Positions 1-5,154 of a DNA stretch of 6,726 nt are shown here, one piece after another. A program made the position numbers and the translations under genes. The stretch's first letter is position 1. Every line of letters starts with the position of its first letter. The DNA is from Bacillota bacterium (GTDB taxonomy: Bacteria > Bacillota > Bacilli > Alicyclobacillales > Alicyclobacillaceae): contig JAKAXI010000106.1 of the NCBI GenBank assembly GCA_021816665.1, positions 1 to 6,726 on the forward strand. The letters run 5' to 3'. The notes beneath the pieces were generated by a model, which did no database searches, had not been told where the DNA came from, and was given only the letters and a program-made list of their open reading frames with translations.

Positions 1-710
1 CGAGTCATGGTCTGCCACAGACTCTTATCGACGAGCGCCTGCAACTCTTCGTGTGTATTCGGCGGCGTCGCCTTCATGTTCTCACGAATGCGGTCAAAGA
101 TGACGATCGTGTCGTTGATTGAGTAGCCGACAATCGTCAGCACTGCTGCCACAAAGGTCAAATCAACCTGTAGCCGCAAGAGCGAAAAAACAGCAAGTAC
201 GATAAAGGCGACGTGCAACACTGCAACCACACCCGAGATAGCAAACCGATATTCGAAGCGAATCGCGATGTACGCGATAATAAACAGTGACGCGAGCAAC
301 ACAGCCCACACTGCCTGTTGCGACGTCTGTTTTGCCACAATCGGGTCCACTACTGAAAATGAGGCGCTACTCGACTTCGGGTACATCTGCTTCTCGAGCG
401 TCAAAATCTTATTCTGCTGCTCAGTTGTCAGTCTCGTGGTCAAACGGACAATCGCGGCTTCGCGCGTGCCTGTCCCCGCCGAGGTGATGGCTTGTTCACC
501 AACAGAGAGCCCTGCCTTGTTGAACAAGTCACGCACCTCTGCGTTGTTCACAGTCTGGTTAATCTGGAGTTGAACGCGCGACCCGGAGACAAAGTCCGTG
601 CCGAGGTTAAAACCGGAAATCAGAAACACCACTAGACCGGCGACCGTAATCAGACCAGACAACATGAAGAACCACTTGCTGCGTTTGACCAGAGAGAAAT
701 GTACCTTCAC
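1..710 (-). CDS. secF: Protein translocase subunit SecF (partial, C-terminus beyond window)
   Basis: SecF pairs with SecD in the cytoplasmic membrane and uses the proton motive force to help pull preproteins out of SecYEG. The reading frame starts at GTG 710-708 and stays open for 236 codons to the window edge. SecF proteins are usually about 290-310 residues, so roughly the last 60 (final membrane helices) are missing. Visible parts: a first membrane helix (residues about 14-32), the signature LGTDFVSGSR (36-45; the SG form recalls Bacillus SecDF), an extracytoplasmic domain (about 45-130), and helices at about 132-150, 155-178 and 184-200. The hallmark GYSINDTIVIFDRIREN lies at 195-211; its D200 probably corresponds to the conserved proton-path aspartate of SecF. 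The start overlaps the secD stop as GTGA, which implies translational coupling. No other start fits the family's N-terminus better. Identity is very secure. Confidence 0.97.
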   Translation of the reverse strand, partial: MKVHFSLVKRSKWFFMLSGLITVAGLVVFLISGFNLGTDFVSGSRVQLQINQTVNNAEVRDLFNKAGLSVGEQAITSAGTGTREAAIVRLTTRLTTEQQNKILTLEKQMYPKSSSASFSVVDPIVAKQTSQQAVWAVLLASLFIIAYIAIRFEYRFAISGVVAVLHVAFIVLAVFSLLRLQVDLTFVAAVLTIVGYSINDTIVIFDRIRENMKATPPNTHEELQALVDKSLWQTMT

Positions 711-1984
711 GATTCCACCGCCTTCTTCCGGAAGCCAAACCACCACGGTCGTTTGACGACGTTAGACCGAGTGTACAGCATCAGCATGATCCGGCTGAGC
801 GCCACGGCGGTGATGAGACCGACGATAATGCTGATCATGAGTGAAATGGCAAACCCCCGAATTTCCCCTTGTCCGAACCAGTACATGACAGCTGCGGCAA
901 TAAACGTCGTCGCATGGGCGTCCAGGATAGTTCGCAGCGAGCGCCTGTTCCCGGCGATCACACTGGACTGCAGACTTCGCCCATTGCGTAGTTCTTCTTT
1001 GATGCGTTCATACGCGATGATGTTTGCATCAACCGCCATGCCGATGCCAAGGACAATCGCAGCGAGGCCTGGGAGTGTCAAGACCACATGCAGGCCAGAG
1101 AATGTGAGCAACAACAAATAGACATACGCGATGATCGCCACGTCCGCAATGAATCCAGCCATTCGGTACAGCCAAATCATGAACAAGAAGATCAGAATCA
1201 CCGCGATTAGCCCGGCCTCTAGGGTCGTCTTCAGCGACTGAGCGCCGAGCGACGGGCCCACACTCGTTGAGCTGATTTGCTTAAGCGGATACGGCAACGA
1301 ACCTGCGTTCAATTGCTGCGCCAACGTTTGACAAGCTTGCAGAGTTGTCAGCGAACCACCGCTAATCTCTGTCTGACCACTGTAAATTACGCTTTTCACG
1401 ACGGGGTCCGTGATCATCTGCCCGTTCAAAAAAGTGTAAAGTGGTTTACCGAGATACTGCTGCGTGATGTTCTGCCAAGCCCTTTTGTTTTTAAAAGTGA
1501 CGTCCACAACGTACTGGCCCGTGTTCGGATTTTGCCCAGCCGTCGCGTTGCTCTCCAAATCCTGACCGGTCAACAGCGGCTTTGCGCCTTTGACTGGCAC
1601 GAACTGACCCGTCTTCGGGTCAAGCGTCGCACTGCCGTAAATCTGCAGGTTTGCTGTGGAGCCAATGAGTTGCTCAGCCTTCTGCTGATTAAAGGTTCCA
1701 GCGAGGTCAACCCGGATCTGATTCCTGTTCTCCAGTTCAATCTGAGGTGAGGCGACGCCAAGCGAGTTCACCCGGGTGTTTACAGCTTCGAGGGCTGCCT
1801 GAATCCCTTGCGACGTCACTGTGCCGCCTGGGGTGTTCGGCTCGACTTGATACAACAATTCAAATCCGCCTTGTAAGTCGAGGCCCAGGCGGATTGACTT
1901 CCATAACTGTGCTGAGGTTCCGGCCGTGAGGCCCACCACCACTAGGACCAGGGCGATGAACCCCAAAAATCGGCCCCACTTCAT
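707..1984 (-). CDS. secD: Protein translocase subunit SecD
   Basis: SecD is the partner of SecF in the membrane complex that uses the proton gradient to complete Sec-dependent export. The protein has 425 residues, a normal length for a stand-alone SecD. In order: an N-terminal membrane helix (about 6-24); the D1 signature RLGLDLQGGFELLYQV (32-47); a large extracytoplasmic P1 domain to about residue 250, including the conserved LNAGSLPYPL (225-234) and VGPSLG (242-247); then a block of five helices (about 254-403). The D4 signature GIGMAVDANIIAYERIKEE spans 313-331, and D319 is the expected proton-translocation aspartate. A Gly/Asn/Gln-rich insert (about 122-160) in P1 looks lineage-specific. 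The ATG is supported by AGGAGG (+ strand cctcct, 1994-1999) nine bases upstream. The stop overlaps the secF start. Unlike B. subtilis, SecD and SecF are not fused. A sigma-A-like promoter lies about 100 bases upstream. Confidence 0.98.
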   Translation of the reverse strand: MKWGRFLGFIALVLVVVGLTAGTSAQLWKSIRLGLDLQGGFELLYQVEPNTPGGTVTSQGIQAALEAVNTRVNSLGVASPQIELENRNQIRVDLAGTFNQQKAEQLIGSTANLQIYGSATLDPKTGQFVPVKGAKPLLTGQDLESNATAGQNPNTGQYVVDVTFKNKRAWQNITQQYLGKPLYTFLNGQMITDPVVKSVIYSGQTEISGGSLTTLQACQTLAQQLNAGSLPYPLKQISSTSVGPSLGAQSLKTTLEAGLIAVILIFLFMIWLYRMAGFIADVAIIAYVYLLLLTFSGLHVVLTLPGLAAIVLGIGMAVDANIIAYERIKEELRNGRSLQSSVIAGNRRSLRTILDAHATTFIAAAVMYWFGQGEIRGFAISLMISIIVGLITAVALSRIMLMLYTRSNVVKRPWWFGFRKKAVES

Positions 1985-1993
1985 ACAGCTTGT

Positions 1994-1999
1994 CCTCCT
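1994..1999 (-). promoter_or_regulatory. Ribosome binding site of secD
   Basis: A perfect AGGAGG on the minus strand sits nine bases before the secD ATG (1984-1982). It fixes this as the start codon. Confidence 0.85.
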
Positions 2000-2028
2000 C
2001 TAAAACAACACCAATTCAGAACACCACC

Positions 2029-2083
2029 AGGCTGAGTCCCAGAGGATCGTTCCGTGCGGTTCTATACGTTGATGACACAGCCT
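2029..2083 (-). repeat. Imperfect inverted repeat in the secD leader
   Basis: On the minus strand AGGCTGTGTC (2083-2074) can pair with GACTCAGCCT (2038-2029), 9 of 10 bases, across 35 nt. It would lie at the very start of the secD leader RNA if the promoter at 2086-2115 is used. There is no T-run after it, so it is not an intrinsic terminator for comN. A regulatory or mRNA-stabilising role is possible but the structure may be chance. Confidence 0.35.
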
Positions 2084-2085
2084 CT

Positions 2086-2115
2086 AGTATAATCAAGCAT
2101 GGTTCAGAGCGTCAA
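2086..2115 (-). promoter_or_regulatory. Candidate sigma-A promoter for secDF
   Basis: On the minus strand TTGACG (2115-2110) is followed after 18 bases by TATACT (2091-2086). Each hexamer matches the sigma-A consensus at 5 of 6 positions. The -35 box lies inside the last codons of comN (stop at 2095-2093) and the -10 box just after it. Transcription would begin near 2079, leaving a leader of roughly 95 bases before the secD ATG. secDF could therefore be expressed independently of comN as well as by read-through from it. Confidence 0.55.
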
Positions 2116-2473
2116 ACGGCGTACCCGGTTCATGGAAAATACCCCGATACGCGTTGATCGTCGTGTAACTCATGAACTTACCCGCGTTTAAGCCGAGCAC
2201 AGCCCCCACCATTTCGTGCAGCCGACCGCGCCCTTTGGTCATCGCCAACACGCACTGCCAGACTTCCGAGGCCGTCACTTCTTCGTACCCCAGGAGGTGA
2301 AACTCATCCGCCTTCACAGCGCACAGCTCCATGATCTCCCGTTCGTACTGCTGCCACGCAGGGTTCACGCTCGACGGCATAACCGAATTACTCTGCGCCA
2401 GCGCACTGTCGTCGCGCTTGCTCGCTTCATTTGCTTCCCCGTCTTCCTGCTCGTGAAGCTCCTCATCCTGCAT
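2093..2473 (-). CDS. comN: ComN/YrzD-type post-transcriptional regulator
   Basis: This is a small cytoplasmic protein of the family named after B. subtilis ComN (YrzD), which acts after transcription on comE competence mRNA; its role outside B. subtilis is largely unknown. The 126-residue product has an acidic, low-complexity N-terminal region (about 1-35, many E/D/S) longer than I recall for B. subtilis ComN. The conserved domain follows (about 40-115), with the typical KADEFHLLGYEEVTASEVW and, near the end, MSYTTINAYRG. I chose the ATG at 2473-2471 because GGAGGTG (2486-2480) lies eight bases upstream; the in-frame TTG at 2491 would overlap that ribosome binding site. Position between secD and a divergent spoVB matches the Bacillus gene order and supports the assignment. 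Domain recognition is from memory of the family pattern, not a search. Confidence 0.87.
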   Translation of the reverse strand: MQDEELHEQEDGEANEASKRDDSALAQSNSVMPSSVNPAWQQYEREIMELCAVKADEFHLLGYEEVTASEVWQCVLAMTKGRGRLHEMVGAVLGLNAGKFMSYTTINAYRGIFHEPGTPFDALNHA

Positions 2474-2479
2474 CTCCCC

Positions 2480-2486
2480 CACCTCC
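2480..2486 (-). promoter_or_regulatory. Ribosome binding site deciding the comN start
   Basis: GGAGGTG on the minus strand, eight bases before ATG 2473-2471, argues for that ATG rather than the longer TTG start at 2491, which begins before this motif. Confidence 0.8.
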
Positions 2487-2594
2487 GTCAACGTTCAATT
2501 CGCGAGAAACACGGCGGTTTCCTTCTTAGCTTGGACTAACCCAAGTCATGACGGCATAGTCTCTTGAAAGGTTGTGCCTTGTCCGTGTCTCTCC

Positions 2595-2618
2595 CTGCGT
2601 ACACACGTCTGCGTACAC
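2595..2618 (+). repeat. 10-bp direct repeat upstream of spoVB
   Basis: CTGCGTACAC occurs at 2595-2604 and again at 2609-2618, separated by ACGT, giving a 14-bp period. It ends 29 bp before the spoVB start, where a regulator or RNA polymerase could bind. The bases are visible; an operator role is inference. The spacing is not a multiple of a full helical turn, which weakens a simple tandem-dimer operator model. Confidence 0.45.
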
Positions 2619-2631
2619 GATAACTCTGAGT

Positions 2632-2638
2632 AAAGGGG
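2632..2638 (+). promoter_or_regulatory. Ribosome binding site of spoVB
   Basis: AAAGGGG lies nine bases before GTG 2648-2650 and supports that start. The same AAAGGGG form precedes the DUF421 gene. Confidence 0.65.
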
Positions 2639-2647
2639 CGGTGTGCC

Positions 2648-4240
2648 GTGACCGAACGTTCATTCTTGCGTGGGGCTGTCGTGCTCATCGCAGCCAGTCT
2701 CGTCACCCGCGTTATGGGCTTTATCTACCGGATCTTCCTCACTCGTATCATCGGCGCACAGGGAATCGGTCTATTTCAAATCGTCTTTCCACTCCTCAGC
2801 CTAGTACTGACGTTCGTCACGGCGGGTCTCCCCGTCGCCATCTCCAAGCTCGTCGCTGAAGCACTGGTGCAGCAGGATCGCGTCCGAGTACAGCGCATTT
2901 TGCGAGTCAGCACGGGGGTCATCGGCACCATGGCGGTTGTGTTTACCCTCCTCATGTGGCTAATGCGAGGGTTCGTCGCCGCCCATTGGTTAACCGACCC
3001 GAGAGCGTACCCGACGTACCTGGCGATGATCCCCATCGTATCGATCATCGCTGTCTCAAGTGTGTACCGAGGCTACTTTCAGGGTCTCCAAGATATGACC
3101 CCGCCCGCGTGGGCGTCAATTCTCGAGCAGACTGTCCGGATCCTGAGTGTATGGGTCCTTGCAGCCTACTTTGTGCGGTTCAGTCTCGCCTACGCGGCTG
3201 CCGGCGCAATGGTCGGAATGTTGCTCGGTGAGTTGGCTGGCATGATTTTTCTGATCGTTTCGTATCGGCGGAGAGGGAGGCTTTCGTACGTTTTACCGAA
3301 CGCGCCTGCGCGCAGTCTCGAAACGGTACGGCAGACTCTGCGAGCGATCACGAATATCGCCGCCCCAGTGACCGGCAGTCGCCTCATCTGGTCACTCATC
3401 TACGCGATCGAGCCAATCCTCGTCACGAGGTCACTCTGGCTCGCAGGCATAGGGAGAGATACATCGACAGCCCTGTACGGCCAGTACGGTGGCATGGCGC
3501 TGCCGCTGTTGGTATTTCCGACCGTAATCACCGGTTCACTCGCCGTCAACCTCGTCCCCTCCGTTTCAGAGGCCATGGCTGGAGAAACACGCAACGACCG
3601 ACAGGTGCGCATCCGGGTTGACCAAAGCTGGCGTGTTACGGCGATCGTCGGATTCCCTACTTCAATCGTGTTGACGCTGTTTGCCACGCCTTTGTGCGCC
3701 ATGATTTACCGCGAACCATCTGTCGGTCCAATCTTGGCTCTGATGGCACCGGTCGGATTCTTGCTTTACTTGCAGGCTCCCTTTGCTGGTATTCTGCAAG
3801 GACTCGACAAAGCGGGTCTCGCGATGATGAATTCCATCGCTGGCGGCATCGTTCGACTCGGGCTCATTTATGTACTCGCATCTCAGCCACATCTCGGGAT
3901 TTACGGTGTAGCGATCGCGACGTCGATTTCCGTCGTGCTGACGGCTGTCCTGCATTTCATCGGCATCGTGCACTACGTGGGCTTCCCGATCCGCATGGTC
4001 GACACACTGAAGATCGCCGTCGCATCCCTCATCAGCTTGGTCGGCATGCTCGCGCTGTCGCGCGGTCACGCAGCTCAACTGAGTGGCACTCACCTGCTGT
4101 CTGCCATTCTGTTCGGGTTTATCCTGTACTTCTCTCTGCTCTGCTCATTTCGCGTACTTACGTCAAGGAGTGTTCGCCGCATTCCGCGCATCGGACCAGT
4201 GCTGGCGAATATTGTGTGCCACCTGCCGTTCGCTGTATGA
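2648..4240 (+). CDS. spoVB: Stage V sporulation protein B (SpoVB), MOP-superfamily flippase-like
   Basis: SpoVB is a polytopic membrane protein of the polysaccharide-export/MurJ-like branch of the MOP exporter superfamily. It is needed for spore cortex formation in B. subtilis, probably by handling lipid-linked cell-wall precursors in the mother cell. The 530-residue protein matches the family's usual 520-odd residues. Its N-terminus (FLRGAVVLIAASLVTRVMGF, 6-25) and the segment GLPVAISKLVAEA (60-72) are typical of SpoVB. The central YGQYGGMALPLLVFPTVITG (277-296) followed by LVPSVSEAM (302-310) is a strong family marker. Hydrophobic stretches along the whole length are consistent with about 14 helices. 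A paralogous family member such as YtgP is possible from sequence alone, but adjacency to comN-secDF points to SpoVB. The GTG start has AAAGGGG nine bases upstream. It is transcribed divergently from comN and converges on the DUF421 gene with 9 bp between stops. Confidence 0.93.
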   Translation: MTERSFLRGAVVLIAASLVTRVMGFIYRIFLTRIIGAQGIGLFQIVFPLLSLVLTFVTAGLPVAISKLVAEALVQQDRVRVQRILRVSTGVIGTMAVVFTLLMWLMRGFVAAHWLTDPRAYPTYLAMIPIVSIIAVSSVYRGYFQGLQDMTPPAWASILEQTVRILSVWVLAAYFVRFSLAYAAAGAMVGMLLGELAGMIFLIVSYRRRGRLSYVLPNAPARSLETVRQTLRAITNIAAPVTGSRLIWSLIYAIEPILVTRSLWLAGIGRDTSTALYGQYGGMALPLLVFPTVITGSLAVNLVPSVSEAMAGETRNDRQVRIRVDQSWRVTAIVGFPTSIVLTLFATPLCAMIYREPSVGPILALMAPVGFLLYLQAPFAGILQGLDKAGLAMMNSIAGGIVRLGLIYVLASQPHLGIYGVAIATSISVVLTAVLHFIGIVHYVGFPIRMVDTLKIAVASLISLVGMLALSRGHAAQLSGTHLLSAILFGFILYFSLLCSFRVLTSRSVRRIPRIGPVLANIVCHLPFAV

Positions 4241-4249
4241 TGGAGGGCT

Positions 4250-5074
4250 TTAGTGATGTGCGTCGGGCTTGCGGTCCCCAGATTTTTGTTCAGACTGTGT
4301 GACGTTCGGATTGTGAATGTGCGCTGCCCCCGTAGCATCGCCCCTTTGCACTTGCTGTGCCGCACGGTGCCACCGTTGGCGGACGCTGTCGTCCCGCGGG
4401 TCGAGATGAATTTGGCCGGTTTCATCAATCGCTGCGTAGAACACCTGATGAACCAGCCCGTACCCGCGCCGCTTGAGTTCGCCTTCAAGCCACTCAACGG
4501 GCTGGCCGAGAATGTCGAGGGTTTTCTGAACGGGCACACCGTCCACGATCAGCGGTAGTGGAACCGAGTCGTGACGGACAGCTGTGCCGATATCCTCAGG
4601 GGTCACCGGCCGCTTCTCGGCTTTGGGGAACACACTTAATTTACCGGATGTTTCCAAAATGGCAAATTCAACGTCTGCAACATTCGCGACCCCCTTTTCC
4701 CTCAATTGCATGAGCAAGTCGTGCATGGTATAGCGGGTCTTCTTCATTTCCGCGTCTTGAATCGACCCGTGTTCGATGAGGACAGAAGGTTCGCCGTCAA
4801 CCCAGTGACGGAAGCGGTGACTCTTTAACTGTCCGAATGCGACCATGACCTGAAGCACCACTAACATCGCAATCGACACAACCGACCGCCACAGTGTCAC
4901 ATTGGTGTCTTCCATGGGCAACGTTGAAAGTTCCGCCACCATGACAGAGACGACAAAGTCAAACACCGATAACTGGCCAATTTCACGCTTGCCCATCACC
5001 CGCAGGGCCACCATCACCAATAGATACAAAGCTAGAATGCGAAGTATAAAGTGCCAGAACGTGATCTGCCCCAT
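4250..5074 (-). CDS. DUF421 (YetF/YrbG-type) membrane protein
   Basis: This is a DUF421-family membrane protein of 274 residues. Three helices lie at about 7-25, 37-53 and 59-80, with the family motif MGKREIGQLSVFDFVVS at 27-43. A cytoplasmic domain follows: hydrophilic segment WVDGEPSVLIEHG (91-103), then RYTMHDLLMQLREKGV (114-129) and DVEFAILETSGKLSVFP (134-150). A second subdomain (about 172-225) has PLIVDGVPV, then a WL..EL..RGY pattern and a final AAIDETGQIHLD. The last 45 or so residues (230-274) are a Gln/His/Asp-rich, probably disordered tail. I chose ATG 5074-5072 over ATG 5095 because AAAGGGG (5089-5083) sits eight bases upstream; the longer start has none. In B. subtilis a DUF421 gene (yrbG) lies beside spoVB, so this may be its counterpart. 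Biochemical function is unknown; several relatives are spore membrane proteins. Its ribosome binding site is buried in a terminator-like hairpin. Confidence 0.9.
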   Translation of the reverse strand: MGQITFWHFILRILALYLLVMVALRVMGKREIGQLSVFDFVVSVMVAELSTLPMEDTNVTLWRSVVSIAMLVVLQVMVAFGQLKSHRFRHWVDGEPSVLIEHGSIQDAEMKKTRYTMHDLLMQLREKGVANVADVEFAILETSGKLSVFPKAEKRPVTPEDIGTAVRHDSVPLPLIVDGVPVQKTLDILGQPVEWLEGELKRRGYGLVHQVFYAAIDETGQIHLDPRDDSVRQRWHRAAQQVQRGDATGAAHIHNPNVTQSEQKSGDRKPDAHH

Positions 5075-5077
5075 TAC

Positions 5078-5116
5078 AAAAACCCCTTTCGGCATCGGTA
5101 GTATGGCCGAAACGGG
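5078..5116 (-). terminator. Terminator-like hairpin overlapping the DUF421 ribosome binding site
   Basis: On the minus strand CCCGTTTCGGC (5116-5106) pairs with GCCGAAAGGGG (5093-5083) around a 12-base loop. The stem has 7 perfect pairs, one G-G mismatch and 3 further G-C pairs. TTTTT (5082-5078) follows directly, as in a Rho-independent terminator for the upstream GGDEF gene. The 3' arm contains AAAGGGG, the Shine-Dalgarno sequence of the DUF421 gene, whose ATG begins four bases after the T-run. In a read-through transcript the hairpin would also hide that site. The structure is visible in the sequence; its action is inferred. Confidence 0.65.
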
Positions 5117-5127
5117 TAAATTTACGC
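5099..5127 (-). promoter_or_regulatory. Possible sigma-G-like promoter for the DUF421 gene
   Basis: GCGTA (5127-5123) and CATACTA (5105-5099) are separated by 17 bases. The -10 fits the sigma-G pattern CATnHTA exactly and the -35 fits GHATR at 4 of 5 positions. Transcription would begin near 5092, inside the hairpin, so this RNA would lack the 5' arm and expose the ribosome binding site. The motifs are short, so chance is a real possibility. Confidence 0.3.
5116..5125. repeat. Perfect 10-bp palindrome GTAAATTTAC
   Basis: GTAAATTTAC lies between the GGDEF stop and the terminator-like hairpin, upstream of the DUF421 gene. It overlaps the candidate -35 element by three bases, where a repressor could act. 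A 10-bp A/T-rich palindrome can occur by chance, and no second copy was noticed in the window. Confidence 0.3.
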
Positions 5128-5154
5128 TCGCTATGTCCTTTGTGATCGCGCAGA

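Larger units (their letters stand above)
2474..2647. other. Divergent comN / spoVB intergenic region
   Basis: These 174 bases must hold the promoters of comN (leftward) and spoVB (rightward). I could not find a convincing sigma-A pair on either strand, nor a good sigma-E promoter for spoVB, although sigma-E control is known for spoVB in B. subtilis. The region contains a short hairpin-forming CTTGG/CCAAG pair near 2530-2546 and the 10-bp direct repeat listed separately. No small ORF with a plausible ribosome binding site was seen. Confidence 0.6.

Noticed and set aside
1277..1750. 157-codon plus-strand ORF
   Set aside because: It is a shadow of secD on the opposite strand, with no ribosome binding site support and no family resemblance.
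2016..2078. 20-residue GTG-started ORF in the secDF leader (minus), as a possible VemP/MifM-like leader peptide
   Set aside because: It would start about one base after the predicted transcription start, has no usable ribosome binding site, and shows no signal sequence or recognisable arrest motif.
2474..2491. Longer comN start at TTG 2491
   Set aside because: The extra six codons include the GGAGGTG that best serves as the ribosome binding site for ATG 2473.
2555..2562. CATAGTCT as a sigma-E -10 element for spoVB
   Set aside because: Only about 5 of 8 positions fit and the best -35 (GACTAAC, 14 bases upstream) fits 4 of 7; also rather far from the gene.
3662..4093. 143-codon minus-strand ORF rich in D, Q, R and H
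   Set aside because: It is antisense to spoVB transmembrane codons; the polar composition is what reversed hydrophobic codons give.
4240..4300. Bidirectional terminator between the convergent spoVB and DUF421 genes
   Set aside because: No convincing stem with a T-run was found around the 9-bp gap or in the flanking coding ends, so none is called.
4253..4558. 101-codon plus-strand ORF just after spoVB, with GGAGGG (4242-4247) eight bases before an ATG at 4256
   Set aside because: It lies wholly antisense to the DUF421 coding sequence, and most of its length mirrors conserved DUF421 codons. The good ribosome binding site is notable, but the protein resembles no family I know. Ribosome profiling would be needed to revive it.
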